Shown: positions 1 to 9,737 of the stretch, piece by piece
Layout: each line of letters starts with the position of its first letter
Position numbering within the stretch: the first letter of the stretch is position 1
Assembly (NCBI GenBank): GCA_029239235.1
Contig: JAQZBD010000001.1
Location: 1-64,000, forward strand
DNA length: 64,000 bases
DNA from: Herbinix sp.
Lineage (GTDB): Bacteria > Bacillota > Clostridia > Lachnospirales > Lachnospiraceae
Direction of reading: 5' to 3'
Notes under the pieces: model-generated
Database searches by the model: none
What the model was told of the DNA's origin: nothing
What the model saw: the letters and a program-made list of their open reading frames with translations, nothing else
Translations under genes and position numbers: made by a program

Positions 1-650
1 TCAATATCCCATTGAATAGCATAATACCCGCATTCCTTTGCAGTATCCAGGACGACCTTATTGTAATCCCCATAGGGTGCGCGAAATAACGACATTTCAA
101 TACCGGTAAGCTCCATCACTTCATCATGCACTTTCATAATTTCTTGCGAGCCTTCCTCTTTGGTCAGTTCTGTCATATTTTTATGATTATCGCTGTGATT
201 TCCAATATCATGGCCAGCATCAACAATCTTTTTTACTGCTTTAGGATATTTTTTAACCCAATCACCGGTTACAAAAAAGGTTGCCTTAATTTGGTACTTA
301 TCCAGGATATCAAGAATTTTCTGTGTATCATCATTTTCATAGGCACAATCAAAGGTAAGTGCTACTTTTTTCTCGTCCGTTTTGACGCAATAGATTGGCA
401 TATCACTTTTTGCAATTGTTGTATTTGCTGTATTCGACACGGTTACTGCATTTGGCAGGACATTGACACCAAAGCCGATAATCGCGATTAGACTCAATAC
501 CATAATGCCTACCTTCATAAACAAAGCTGCAGTTGTAACCTGCTCTGTTCCAGGATTTTTATTTGCACTTAGCTCTCTTTTCATGTCAGGATCTAATTCT
601 TCAAGATTATAAAGATCATTTTTAGCATGCTTTTTTTCCTTGGATTCCAT
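1..650 (-). CDS. Polysaccharide deacetylase (NodB domain), membrane-anchored, C-terminus outside window
   Basis: The gene starts at 650 and runs off the left edge, leaving 216 codons. A cytoplasmic charged N-terminus is followed by one membrane segment at about residues 43-65, then a NodB-type domain from about residue 95. Visible motifs are the first motif with TFDC (Asp101), the metal-binding HSDNH (152-156) and RAPYG (190-194). The family removes acetyl groups from peptidoglycan or other N-acetylated glycans at the cell surface. Motif 1 reads TFDCAYEND rather than the classical TFDD, a variant I believe occurs in clostridial family members. The substrate cannot be told. The ORF track misses it because it has no stop in the window. 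Confidence 0.85.
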   Translation of the reverse strand, partial: MESKEKKHAKNDLYNLEELDPDMKRELSANKNPGTEQVTTAALFMKVGIMVLSLIAIIGFGVNVLPNAVTVSNTANTTIAKSDMPIYCVKTDEKKVALTFDCAYENDDTQKILDILDKYQIKATFFVTGDWVKKYPKAVKKIVDAGHDIGNHSDNHKNMTELTKEEGSQEIMKVHDEVMELTGIEMSLFRAPYGDYNKVVLDTAKECGYYAIQWDI

Positions 651-733
651 AGCCTACCACCAATATGTTGTCTTACTATAATATATAAGCATGGCTAGGA
701 CTATATTCAAGTTTCTTGTATCTATTCTCGAAT

Positions 734-1894
734 TTACCTTAAGCTTTCCGCATATCGAATCAACCCCCGCTCCGAAAGAATCTCACTCGGATAAGGATAG
801 TTCTTTGATATTTTATCAAAATCAGACTTTATTTTATCAACTAAAGCATCATCTCTTTTTGAAAGCAGCGCATAAACATATTCTGTCCGAAGTACGGAAG
901 GGAATTTTTTCATCACCTTCATAAACTTTTTCTGCTCCTTGTCTAAGAAATGCTCCAGGATATCGCCCCTATTTTCTCCCACCAATTCACAATAGATTTG
1001 ATCTACTACTAGTAAATTACGATGCAAACCTACAATACCTGTATTCATATTAAGAAGCTCTTCTATCAAAGGTTCTGCTTCGCTAAACTTCATCTGATCC
1101 ATTAAGCGGCTGCAGGCCAGTACTCCTATGGAAGCCGTAATACTGTTTTCCATAGCTTCCTCCGACGGAACTACAAACCATTCGTCCGGCATATCCTTTA
1201 ATCGTATTCCGGAAGCTTGCTGCTCATTGACTTTCATTTGTATCCAAAAGGAACGCAAAGCCTCCCTGTTCTTTCCAAGAGCAAGTGTGTTGTAACCATC
1301 ATTATTCACCATTCCAAGCCGCATTGGAATACCATTCATAAGTCCAAATGCAACTCCTAACAATGCCAGCATCATTAATATTAAAGATAATAACCCGATA
1401 TTCTTAAAAATAAGTGCTGCCGCTCCAAATAAGAGTGTGGATATCAGATTGAGAATAGAGCCACCCAAATTGTAAAGAACATACCGGTAGTTTCCTTCCT
1501 TCATCTCCGGAGGAATAAGCAGACATTGACCACCTGTGCCCGCAAGAGATAATCTGCAAAATTTAATCCTATCATTCTCTTTTAACCACATGAAACTTCC
1601 AACTCGAAAGGAGGAAAATCGATAGCTCGTCATAAGTCCGAAAAGCAGATGTCCAGCTTCGTGGATGATAATCTGTAAAAAGATTGCCACATACATTCCA
1701 AGTAGAAGTAATGCGCCCTTTATCAATATGGTATTAATAGGTATCTCTTCTGACTCGGTATCGACATTTAAAATATACTTAGCTATAAGAACACCACACA
1801 CCGCTCCAATCAACATAAAAAATAGAATAGGAATAATTTGCTTACCCTTATTAGATTTCTTATTATTGGATTTCTTATTTTTAGAATCGCTCAT
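734..1894 (-). CDS. M50-family membrane metallopeptidase (site-2-protease-like)
   Basis: This 386-residue protein has a Lys/Asn-rich N-terminus and several membrane segments. The zinc motif HEAGH lies in the third hydrophobic segment (residues 78-82). A second motif, NGIP followed by NNDGYN near residue 190-200, matches the NPDG-type third-ligand region of M50 peptidases. The C-terminal half is soluble and helical. M50 enzymes cleave membrane proteins within the bilayer, often in signalling or surface-protein turnover. The substrate is unknown. It lies 84 bp upstream of the deacetylase in the same direction, so co-transcription is possible. Confidence 0.75.
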   Translation of the reverse strand: MSDSKNKKSNNKKSNKGKQIIPILFFMLIGAVCGVLIAKYILNVDTESEEIPINTILIKGALLLLGMYVAIFLQIIIHEAGHLLFGLMTSYRFSSFRVGSFMWLKENDRIKFCRLSLAGTGGQCLLIPPEMKEGNYRYVLYNLGGSILNLISTLLFGAAALIFKNIGLLSLILMMLALLGVAFGLMNGIPMRLGMVNNDGYNTLALGKNREALRSFWIQMKVNEQQASGIRLKDMPDEWFVVPSEEAMENSITASIGVLACSRLMDQMKFSEAEPLIEELLNMNTGIVGLHRNLLVVDQIYCELVGENRGDILEHFLDKEQKKFMKVMKKFPSVLRTEYVYALLSKRDDALVDKIKSDFDKISKNYPYPSEILSERGLIRYAESLR

Positions 1895-2041
1895 GATGCT
1901 TGCCTTTCTGGTAAACGATTAGTAAACTTCCTCTAAGTATTTACACCTATTACTGCTTTTCGAAAATTGCAATTCGTCTGAGTACCTCAAATTAGTAGAC
2001 TTCCTGCAAGGTGGTACTAGCTTCTTTGTCTCACTTATGTG

Positions 2042-3193
2042 CTATTTCACCGTTATTTTATATGTAAATACTTTTTTTGTTCCATCCCCTAATTCTGCGG
2101 TTATAGAAATTTTAGTAGTTCCGTTCTTTTTCCCTGTTATTTTGCCTTTTGAATTTACAACAGCTATCTTTTTATTACTGGATGCATAGCTTATCTTAAC
2201 TTCATTATACATGCCGGTCACATTACTATTATATTCTTGAACTAATTTTAGAGAATCAGGCAGTGTGACCTTTATAGCTGCTGTCTTCCCCTTTTGAATC
2301 GTCTGTTTTGTTATTCCGGTTATAATGTCATTTAGATAATCCGAAGTTAAAACTCCACTAATCTCAAAGCTTTTAATTATAGTTCCGGTATATCCACCGA
2401 TACCAGTTATGATAACAGCGGCTGAACCCGGATTTCTGTTACCTATATATGAAACATTGTAGTCTACATTTTCCGACAAACCTAGCATTGCTACCGCCGG
2501 CTTTTTATCTGTTCCGTCGTAATAATAGCTTGTTTGAGATAAAGTAGCAGAATATGTATTGATATCTATTGAAGGATTGATACTTTCTTCTGGAGCAGAA
2601 GGCGATAACGCAGTCATTGACGGACTTGACACATAATAATAAAATTCCGCATCCTTAACCTGAACTAATCCGGAGGAAATAGGAATTCTGCCATAGGGAA
2701 CAGCATCCGATGGGTCGGCGCAGTAAAACATTTCACCGGTATAATCCGTAAGCAGAACCGCATGAGATCTCGGAGTGCGTATCTGATCATATAGAACGAT
2801 ACCCTCCGGATGCTGTTGTAATAGCATCAATGCTTCGTTTACCGGATCAGTTCCGAATGAAGCCTTATTTACGGTGATCCCTTCATAAGTGAATGTATAT
2901 TTCAACCCAACACCATTAACCCATGCCTGGCTCTTAACTTTATCTACCGTAATATCAGCCCATGCTGCATTACCCGATAGCATAGCTGCTCTTCTAACCA
3001 GCATTGTCGCTGCAACCAGCGTACATTGCAGGTCTCCATTTACTTGCTTGAGGAACAGATCCGGGTGATTGATTTCATCAAAGGTGACTGCACCTACTTC
3101 ATGTGTAACGTATTGATCCAGTACGGCTATATCTGGTACAGAAATAAATATGACTAAAATTAAAGCTATCATTTGTTTCTTTATTAACTTCAT
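2042..3193 (-). CDS. Secreted C39-like (papain-fold) protein with Ig-like C-terminal domain
   Basis: The 383-residue protein begins with a signal peptide (basic MKLIKKQ then a hydrophobic stretch). Residues about 40-200 look like a C39-like papain fold: Cys57 in QCTLVAA, His144 in SHAVLLTDY and Asp160 in CADPSD form a plausible Cys-His-Asp set. A middle beta-rich segment contains a YDG-type repeat (YYYDGTDKKP), and the last ~90 residues resemble a bacterial Ig-like (Big2) domain with SSNKKIAVVNSKGKITG. It is probably an exported cell-surface cysteine peptidase or peptidase-like binding protein. A GGGGG ribosome site precedes the ATG. Confidence 0.65.
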   Translation of the reverse strand: MKLIKKQMIALILVIFISVPDIAVLDQYVTHEVGAVTFDEINHPDLFLKQVNGDLQCTLVAATMLVRRAAMLSGNAAWADITVDKVKSQAWVNGVGLKYTFTYEGITVNKASFGTDPVNEALMLLQQHPEGIVLYDQIRTPRSHAVLLTDYTGEMFYCADPSDAVPYGRIPISSGLVQVKDAEFYYYVSSPSMTALSPSAPEESINPSIDINTYSATLSQTSYYYDGTDKKPAVAMLGLSENVDYNVSYIGNRNPGSAAVIITGIGGYTGTIIKSFEISGVLTSDYLNDIITGITKQTIQKGKTAAIKVTLPDSLKLVQEYNSNVTGMYNEVKISYASSNKKIAVVNSKGKITGKKNGTTKISITAELGDGTKKVFTYKITVK

Positions 3194-3354
3194 CCATTGT
3201 CCCCCTTGATCATTAGTAATCTAAAATCTTAGTAAATCATTTGTCTTTGAATTAGTTTAAATAATAGTTATTATTAATACAATAAGCCATATGTAAGCTC
3301 CCGTCAATACCATCCTATACTATAAGGTCTTATTCTTCAAAGTCAAAGGACTAT

Positions 3355-4062
3355 CTATATACTGCAATTCATCCAGGCTTCAACAATTGTTTTGTCGCAT
3401 TCTTCCATAAATGGATGCTCACTGTTCTCAGAAACAGTAAGCTGACAGTTGAATTTATCGCAAAAATCATCTATTATTTTACGACTCTGAAGATTATCCA
3501 TTGCCCCATATAAAATATGTGTTGGGGAAGTCCACTTGACTATAGGATGTTCTTTTACATAGGTATAATACAACCAAGACATTGTATCAATTGGTGTAGG
3601 GATTTTTCCTTGTGCTCTAAGATCTTCCTCGGATATGTGAAACCACAGAAACATCTGTTGAATAAGGTATTCCATATTTACAATGGGTGAATGAAACAGG
3701 CAATTTTCAAAATGCTTTTCGCGATATGCATGAAGACTAAAGAAGGCACCTAAACTGCACCCGAACAGTGATACTGTGTCCCAGTTTCTAAAGACATAAT
3801 CGCCAATATGTGTTAGGTCTGTGATTCCATTTATAATGTCGCATGAATCATCTTGATCAGCTCTCTCTCCATGTTCAGGAAGATCAAAACTTATGGTTTG
3901 ATAACCTTTACTTGCCGCAATTGCAGCAAAAGCTTCTGCACTTTCTTTATTTGACATCTTACCATGGACAAAGATGTACGCTTTGTTTGATTTTTCTCCC
4001 CATATAATCGTAGGGATGTATTCAATATATATTTTCTCTTTAATCATTTTCTCTTTAATCAT
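3355..4062 (-). CDS. Alpha/beta hydrolase
   Basis: This 235-residue single-domain protein has an oxyanion HGKMS region near residue 33, the nucleophile elbow GCSLG (Ser103), an Asp in the YGAMDN strand, and a late His in SEHPF. These are the classical triad positions of small alpha/beta hydrolases or esterases. The substrate cannot be inferred. The start is uncertain because the 5' end is a tandem repeat of a 15-nt unit, giving two in-frame ATGs (residues 1 and 6) and an out-of-frame GTG that is closer to the GGAGAG ribosome site. Confidence 0.7.
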   Translation of the reverse strand: MIKEKMIKEKIYIEYIPTIIWGEKSNKAYIFVHGKMSNKESAEAFAAIAASKGYQTISFDLPEHGERADQDDSCDIINGITDLTHIGDYVFRNWDTVSLFGCSLGAFFSLHAYREKHFENCLFHSPIVNMEYLIQQMFLWFHISEEDLRAQGKIPTPIDTMSWLYYTYVKEHPIVKWTSPTHILYGAMDNLQSRKIIDDFCDKFNCQLTVSENSEHPFMEECDKTIVEAWMNCSI

Positions 4063-4076
4063 TTTTCTTTAATCAC
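4032..4076 (-). repeat. 15-nt tandem repeat spanning the hydrolase start codon
   Basis: On the minus strand the unit ATGATTAAAGAGAAA occurs twice, preceded by a third, shorter copy, GTGATTAAAGAAAA (14 nt). The one-base deficit in the first copy puts its GTG out of frame with the ORF. The GTG is the codon that sits directly behind the GGAGAG ribosome site. Confidence 0.8.
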
Positions 4077-4194
4077 TTTCTCTCCAACTCTGGTCTTTAA
4101 GGTTAAGTCTGGTAAATATATAGTTAGGCACCAAAATCTCATAGCACTCGTCAAATTGGACTTTGTCACTTTCTATTATGCTTAATTCTTGTAT

Positions 4195-5025
4195 TTAGCC
4201 AATATTAGCAAGAATTTCATGATAGCGCTTCGTTGCCAATTCACTTGGTTTATTTTTTTCACAGAAAGAGAGCTTTGCCAATTTAGGGACAACGCGCTCT
4301 ACAACAATCTTTTCGTCATTGAGTTTAGAATGCAATGCTTTAAAGGCTTCTAGGAAACGCTTATCTTCTTTCGCACGATTATAAAACGATAAAACATAAA
4401 CATACATAAAAAGGTTGTAATTGTTAAAGGGATATTCTACTTGCATAAACAATGTACCCATTCCGTAGTGACAAGGACCAATCGGCTTTCTGATTGTCCA
4501 ATGTTCCAATAAAAAATCTACCGCTTTATCAAGTTTCGGTTCTTTGTTGAGATAATCGCTGAAATGAAACGCGTTCAGTGCGGTAAGTGTAGGCATTGGG
4601 TTTGAATATTCTGTTTCAGAACCGCGCCCGAAAGAGAATTTATTGCAACGCCAACCGCCATCAGCATACTGCGTTTCAAGAAGATGCCAGAACGTTTTTT
4701 TAATTCTGTCATCTGAAACATAGCCCATATTGCAAAGCAAATAAGCAGCATTGGTAACATGGCAGGGAAGAATACCGCCGGTTGGATATAACTTAAAACG
4801 ACCGTCCTCTTCCCAAGTACTAAAAAATAATTCAGATACTTCTTTCAATACTGAATCTGACGGCTCTACACCTAATTCCAATAGCATTAGCGCACTGTTA
4901 TATGCCGAGAACGGAGAACCTTTTAACAAACGTTTGTCATGCGTTGTCCAATAATCATACCCATTATCATATCTGTGTGATAGTATCGCCTCAACATCTG
5001 ATAAATATTGTTTTTTAACCATCAT
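4195..5025 (-). CDS. Prenyltransferase/terpenoid-cyclase-like alpha-toroid protein
   Basis: The 276-residue soluble protein contains ETQYADGGWRCNKF, a QxxDGGW-type repeat typical of squalene-cyclase and prenyltransferase beta-subunit toroids, and a second weaker helical repeat around residues 20-70. The catalytic DxDD motif of terpene cyclases is not evident, so this is more likely a toroid-fold protein of unknown function than a true cyclase. There is no signal peptide. It lies between the hydrolase and a gene remnant, and nothing nearby clarifies its role. Confidence 0.55.
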   Translation of the reverse strand: MMVKKQYLSDVEAILSHRYDNGYDYWTTHDKRLLKGSPFSAYNSALMLLELGVEPSDSVLKEVSELFFSTWEEDGRFKLYPTGGILPCHVTNAAYLLCNMGYVSDDRIKKTFWHLLETQYADGGWRCNKFSFGRGSETEYSNPMPTLTALNAFHFSDYLNKEPKLDKAVDFLLEHWTIRKPIGPCHYGMGTLFMQVEYPFNNYNLFMYVYVLSFYNRAKEDKRFLEAFKALHSKLNDEKIVVERVVPKLAKLSFCEKNKPSELATKRYHEILANIG

Positions 5026-5092
5026 TTAGCCACCATCCGTTATAGATATCTCTTTATTCAAAACTAATTGAAAATTCATATTTGCCTATGTG

Positions 5093-5335
5093 CTAGGCTA
5101 TTGCAAATCCAAGAAAAACGAACGAGTGATATTCAGACCACTCTACATATCCTCTTACAGTAAAAGCAAGCGCTAAGATACCAAATATAAATAGAATCGT
5201 ACAAGGGATAGCAACAGCAACAAGTTTTCTTTTGACTGAATGATATTCGTTTGATAATTCTTGCAAATATCCATAATCAAATAACAATGGTTCTTGTTTT
5301 AAAACTTTATATTTATCCTGTGCTATAAACGATGG
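5093..5335 (-). pseudogene. Remnant of a membrane-protein C-terminus
   Basis: The open frame runs from just after an in-frame TAG (5336-5338) to the stop at 5093. It has no ATG and no ribosome site, only an internal TTG at 5287. It encodes about 80 residues, with a soluble stretch (DKYKVLKQEPLLFDYGYLQE) followed by two hydrophobic segments. This layout resembles the C-terminal membrane tail of Firmicutes HTH regulators or small permease-prefix proteins. I read it as a 5'-truncated relic, although a short leaderless gene cannot be excluded. Confidence 0.4.
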
Positions 5336-5418
5336 CTAATTTAATCATCTCCGTAAATTCAAATATCCGGGAAGGTTGACCATTGGGTATATCGCGTCAA
5401 TATGCTTCTTTACTAATA

Positions 5419-5886
5419 CTATTTCGATTTATTTGCTTCATAAATACTCACATAAACATCAACAGACATTTTGGAACATAACTCACCGATTAGTTCTAAT
5501 GGAATTTTGTCTATCCGTTTAAATCTGATACAACTTTTTCCCATATCAAGCTTACCTATATTCAACTCCTCATAAGATTTCTTAAACCAATCTAAAAGCG
5601 AACTGTCTGCATAAATACCCATATGATATAATGCAATATATCCTTTCTGATTTGCAAGTCCCATAAAGGGAAGTGGTTCCTTAGCATTAACATGGTAACC
5701 CAATGGATAGATTTCATGTGGCACTACATATCCAATCATGCCATATTGAATTATTTCTTTAAATCCCTGCGGCAGATTATTTAAAATAGTCGTTCTCAAG
5801 GATATTAAAGCAGTCTGACGCTCAATTGGCTGATATTTGATATAGTCTTCTGGTGTAATAATTGAATACTCCTTTTTATTTTGCAT
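5419..5886 (-). CDS. DUF1801 domain protein (YdhG-like)
   Basis: The 155-residue protein matches the DUF1801 pattern: an N-terminal helix with LRTTILNNLPQGFKE, then QYGMIGYVVPH, a MGLANQKGYIALYHMG strand pair, and a C-terminal KSCIRFKRIDKIP segment. The family is small, soluble and of uncertain biochemical role. A clear AAGGAG ribosome site precedes the ATG. It is divided from the GH13 gene downstream by only 53 bp and points the same way, but a functional link is not evident. Confidence 0.75.
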   Translation of the reverse strand: MQNKKEYSIITPEDYIKYQPIERQTALISLRTTILNNLPQGFKEIIQYGMIGYVVPHEIYPLGYHVNAKEPLPFMGLANQKGYIALYHMGIYADSSLLDWFKKSYEELNIGKLDMGKSCIRFKRIDKIPLELIGELCSKMSVDVYVSIYEANKSK

Positions 5887-5939
5887 ACTCGCTCCTTAAC
5901 AGTCTTAATCAAAACTTCGAATATTTTAAACTGTGTTTA

Positions 5940-7814
5940 TCACTCATTCATTTTCCATATACTTGCCTCATAAGGCCGTAAAAATGCCGGCGAAACCTCT
6001 GCGTAATTCGATAATAATTGAATCCCCTCAGGATACTTTGTCCGTTTCTTGTTCTTGGATCCCAAATTTATTTCAATATATAGAGTTTCTGTTTCATCCT
6101 TACGATAATAGCTGAATAAATCTTTTTCTTTTTGATTGATAAATAACACATCTCCATAATAGATGACTCCATGCTCCTTCCGGAATGCTAACAATCTCTG
6201 ATAGAAACGAAGGATGGAATTCTCATCTTTAAGCTGGGTCTCTACATTGCAGTTCTTATAATCATCATCCATCCTAATCCATGGCTCCCCGGTGGAAAAA
6301 CCTGCATATTGTTGATTGGCCCATTGCATCGGTGTTCTGGCATGGTCTCTGGAACCGGCTAATATCTTAACAAATGCCTCTTCCTCTCCCATGGTCTTAC
6401 ATAACTCATCATAAAGATTCAAGGACTCCACATCACGAAGCTCCTCAATTGTACGAAAGTTTTGATTGATCATTCCAAGCTCTTGTCCCTGATAGATAAA
6501 TGGCGTGCCTCGCAAGGTAAGCTGAATTACCGCCAAAAGCTTACCCAGGACATTCCGATACTGTGGGTCTGAATTTATCTTAGATATCATTCGTGGATTA
6601 TCATGGTTCTCATAAAACAAAGAAGGCTGACAATGATTCCCGTAATTCTCCATCCAATGAATCATATAACTTTTTAAATAATTAAGGTCATATTGATAAT
6701 CATCAAAACGGGTATGCCCCGGTGTTTCCAGATGGTCAAAGGAGAACACCATGTCCAGCTCATTTCGATAATCCGCTGTCAATAGCTTACTCATTTCCAT
6801 TCCTGTTCCAGGCGTTTCACCAACCGAAAAAGCATTGTATGGAATAAACACTTTTTCTTTCATTTCCTGCAGATACTCATGGAGGCGAGGCCCGTAGAAG
6901 TAGTGTTCCACCCCATAATACCCCATAAGCTTACCAATACCTTCGTTTCCATCAGGCAAACCGCTGCGCTTAGAAATGTAATTAATGACATCCAGGCGGA
7001 ATCCATCTACACCTTTTTCCAGCCACCTTTTTACCATATCATGAATCTCATGCCGTAGGGTTTCATTTTCCCAGTTTAAATCCATTTGTTTCTTTGAAAA
7101 TAAATGAAGCGCATACTGCTGCCGTTCTTCTACATAATTCCAGGCACTACCGCTAAAAAATGATGTCCAGTTGTTTGGCTGATCCTTAAAAATATAATAA
7201 TCTCCGTACTTGGAATCCTGTTCATGTACCGCCTTCTGATACCATTCATGTTCATCCGAGGTATGATTAACGACCAGATCCATAATAAGCCTCATATTAC
7301 GGTTATGAACCTCTATTAATAATCGCTCGAAGTCCTCCATTGTCCCAAACTCAGCCATAATTTTATGATAATCTCTGATGTCGTATCCGTTATCATCATT
7401 GGGAGAATCATAAATTGGTGAGAGCCAGATCGCATCAATGCCCAGCTCTTTGATATAATCTAATTTACTTATGATGCCCTGCAGATCTCCAATGCCATCT
7501 CTATTGCTATCTTTAAAGCTTCTAGGGTAAATCTGATAAAATACTGCCTCCTTCCACCAAGCTTTTTGAATTTGTCCATCATCCAGCTTTACTGCTTCCT
7601 GTTCGGTGTTTAAAAGGGTAAGCAAAGTATCTACAAAACCTTCATCCATTTGTCTTTTTAAGAGCTTTGGTAACGTCTTAAGCCTCAGATTTCCTATGAT
7701 CAGATTAGTTACCACCTTTTTGCTGATATTCATTTGTAAGAGCACTCTATCAATAATGTCACGACCAATAGGATTTACATAAATATCTTTTATTCGATTT
7801 TCTTTTGTCAGCAT
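5940..7814 (-). CDS. GH13 alpha-glucosidase (oligo-1,6-glucosidase type) with N-terminal helical extension
   Basis: The 624-residue enzyme carries an unusual helical N-terminal region of ~83 residues before the normal GH13 start (WWKEAVFYQIYPRSF). The catalytic set is visible: nucleophile Asp275 in GFRLDVIN, acid/base Glu333 in SVGETPG, and stabiliser Asp405 in ENHDNPR. GVDGFRLD and the overall length after the extension fit the oligo-1,6-glucosidase/alpha-glucosidase group, which acts in the cytoplasm on short alpha-glucosides. There is no signal peptide. It lies 9 bp behind the GPH symporter, so uptake and hydrolysis of an alpha-glucoside is the likely joint task. The extension resembles the C-terminal tail of the GH78 enzyme (see findings). 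Confidence 0.9.
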   Translation of the reverse strand: MLTKENRIKDIYVNPIGRDIIDRVLLQMNISKKVVTNLIIGNLRLKTLPKLLKRQMDEGFVDTLLTLLNTEQEAVKLDDGQIQKAWWKEAVFYQIYPRSFKDSNRDGIGDLQGIISKLDYIKELGIDAIWLSPIYDSPNDDNGYDIRDYHKIMAEFGTMEDFERLLIEVHNRNMRLIMDLVVNHTSDEHEWYQKAVHEQDSKYGDYYIFKDQPNNWTSFFSGSAWNYVEERQQYALHLFSKKQMDLNWENETLRHEIHDMVKRWLEKGVDGFRLDVINYISKRSGLPDGNEGIGKLMGYYGVEHYFYGPRLHEYLQEMKEKVFIPYNAFSVGETPGTGMEMSKLLTADYRNELDMVFSFDHLETPGHTRFDDYQYDLNYLKSYMIHWMENYGNHCQPSLFYENHDNPRMISKINSDPQYRNVLGKLLAVIQLTLRGTPFIYQGQELGMINQNFRTIEELRDVESLNLYDELCKTMGEEEAFVKILAGSRDHARTPMQWANQQYAGFSTGEPWIRMDDDYKNCNVETQLKDENSILRFYQRLLAFRKEHGVIYYGDVLFINQKEKDLFSYYRKDETETLYIEINLGSKNKKRTKYPEGIQLLSNYAEVSPAFLRPYEASIWKMNE

Positions 7815-7823
7815 AGAAGCATC

Positions 7824-9197
7824 TCACTCCTGTTCTTTATTAATTTCACCACGGGCTGCTAATTCTGAAATTATGCTATCATACATCTGCTGATCAATTT
7901 TGAACTTCTTAGCATATATCATATAACCGGAAACAATAAAAATGAGGGGTAAAATCAACATTGCCAGTTTCATAATAAGCAGCCCGGAATCGGTAACCTC
8001 CTCCGGTGTTGACGCAGCATTAATGCCAGAAACGATCAAGGTCACACCAACAATCCCATTCGCTATTGCTCCGCCAATCTTATTAATAAATGGTTGCACA
8101 GAGAAAGTGATACTTTCGTTACGCCGGCCAAGCTTCCACTGTCCATACTCAACCGTATCGGTCAGAAACATCAACATCAGAAGTTGAATGAAAGCTTCTC
8201 CTGCAAAAATAAGAATACCGGATAAACCAATTACTAGCATATTCATTGGTGAAAGGAAGAATACCAGATACCCTGCTACCACCAAAATAGTTGAAAAGGT
8301 ATATAACGTTTTCCTATCGTATTTCTTTGAGAATAGGGGAAATACCGATAAGGCTGCCAGCTGTGACACACCAAGAATTGCAGCAAATACAGAGTACATT
8401 CCCTCATTTCTAAAAGCATATTTAAAGAAATAGACCCCAAAAGCGGTGGTTGTACAATAACCTATCATAAATAATGCCATTGATATAGCCGTGAACAACA
8501 GCTGATCATTCTGGAACAATATACGGAACATTTCCTTTAATGAAGTGGACTCCTGTTTCACATTTATATTTTTATCCTCTTTCACACCAAATACCGTAAA
8601 CATAAGAAATGCCCAGGTAATCAATACAATTGCGATTCCTGTCATCTGCCAAGCCCTTTTATCTCCACCCAGAGCATTCGTAACAGGCAAGATAGCCACT
8701 ACAGTTGTAAATAATCCGATATTTGCACAAATTCTAGCGAAGGAACCGGTCTTCTCACGCTCCTTTTGATCAAGTGTCAAGGACGGAAGCATTGACCAAT
8801 AAGCGATATCATTGGCTCCATAGGTTAAATCCCAGAGAAGATAGATAACAACAAACATTGTTACATATCCTGCTCCCTTCAAACCAAAGTCAAAGAATAA
8901 TAACACCGTAAGAATACCCCCGACAATACCTCCTAATACAATCCACGGCTTAAACTTACCGAATCGTGAGCGGGTATTATCTACTAAAAAACCCATGATA
9001 GGATCATTTACTGCATCAAAAATACGAAGCATCGTCATTGCACCCGTCATCCACCACATAGTCGAATCCGGCAGATCCAGGATATCAGTCAAGAAAAACA
9101 GTAGATACATACTTACAATTGCATAGAGCATATCTCTGCCAATCGTACCAAGACCAAACATATAACGATTGTAATTTCTTTTTGTTTTTGTCATCAT
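7824..9197 (-). CDS. GPH-family sugar:cation symporter
   Basis: The 457-residue, ~12-helix membrane protein carries the GPH signature after helix 2 (DAVNDPIMGFLVDNTRSRFG followed by KFKPW). This MFS-like family imports glycosides, pentosides or hexuronides with Na+ or H+. Gene order (symporter then GH13, 9-bp gap) suggests an alpha-glucoside or a plant-derived oligosaccharide as substrate. A good GGGGG ribosome site lies 6 bp before ATGATG, and a promoter candidate lies ~200 bp upstream. Confidence 0.9.
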   Translation of the reverse strand: MMTKTKRNYNRYMFGLGTIGRDMLYAIVSMYLLFFLTDILDLPDSTMWWMTGAMTMLRIFDAVNDPIMGFLVDNTRSRFGKFKPWIVLGGIVGGILTVLLFFDFGLKGAGYVTMFVVIYLLWDLTYGANDIAYWSMLPSLTLDQKEREKTGSFARICANIGLFTTVVAILPVTNALGGDKRAWQMTGIAIVLITWAFLMFTVFGVKEDKNINVKQESTSLKEMFRILFQNDQLLFTAISMALFMIGYCTTTAFGVYFFKYAFRNEGMYSVFAAILGVSQLAALSVFPLFSKKYDRKTLYTFSTILVVAGYLVFFLSPMNMLVIGLSGILIFAGEAFIQLLMLMFLTDTVEYGQWKLGRRNESITFSVQPFINKIGGAIANGIVGVTLIVSGINAASTPEEVTDSGLLIMKLAMLILPLIFIVSGYMIYAKKFKIDQQMYDSIISELAARGEINKEQE

Positions 9198-9398
9198 ACT
9201 TATCCCCCTATTTTACTGAAAGACCAACTCAATCAATTTATAAGAAGCAGGCCCTTCCCTAACAAATAAACAAATGATTTCCTTTATTCTCCTTCAAATC
9301 TTCTTTCGTATCAATTCATAATCTTTATTCTGTTTCATTATGATCTTTATTTATAGATACTCACTTCCTCTTATTTCTTAAAGCAATTTATATATATT

Positions 9399-9427
9399 AT
9401 ACTACCATATTTAACCATTACTCTCAA
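9399..9427 (-). promoter_or_regulatory. Candidate sigma-A promoter for symporter/GH13 operon
   Basis: On the minus strand TTGAGA and TAGTAT are separated by 17 bp. The site faces the GPH symporter gene, about 200 bp upstream of its start. Confidence 0.5.
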
Positions 9428-9640
9428 GGTTTTTACAATACGTTTCCTTTCTGTATTACCTACTTATTGATTTTAAATACGTGATTTTTTACTCGTGATA
9501 TTATACTCGTAAATTTATATACATTAATCCTTTCGATGGTTGAAAAACTATAGTTTTCTATCTATTTCTATTCCAGTATAAAAATAAAGCTTCCTGGCTT
9601 ATTAAATATTTCTATTTCTAACACCCCTAATTTTTTCATA

Positions 9641-9692
9641 AAAGAAAGCGAGACAAATGCTTAACATCAGCATCTATCCCGCTTTCTTTTTC
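9641..9692 (-). terminator. Rho-independent terminator after GH78
   Basis: A long hairpin (AAAGAAAGCG paired with CGCTTTCTTT, plus an inner ATGC/GCAT stem) lies just past the rhamnosidase stop. It ends in a T-run on the minus strand. Confidence 0.75.
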
Positions 9693-9737
9693 TATTTTAC
9701 TATTTAACTTAATCGTTATCGGTACTCATAGTCCATC

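Larger units (their letters stand above)
9198..9737. other. Intergenic region between GH78 and symporter genes
   Basis: These 540 bp hold the symporter promoter candidate and the GH78 terminator, both annotated separately. The rest is very AT-rich. I see no ORF with a ribosome site and no RNA gene. Confidence 0.6.

Noticed and set aside
126-491. Track ORF 126..491 (+), 121 aa
   Set aside because: It is the reverse shadow of the deacetylase gene, whose catalytic motifs are clear on the minus strand.
734-924. Track ORF 691..924 (+) and similar opposite-strand ORFs over coding genes (for example 7942..8187, 8188..8433, 26033..26239, 27509..27793)
   Set aside because: They lie antisense to strongly supported genes, lack ribosome sites and show low-complexity shadow composition.
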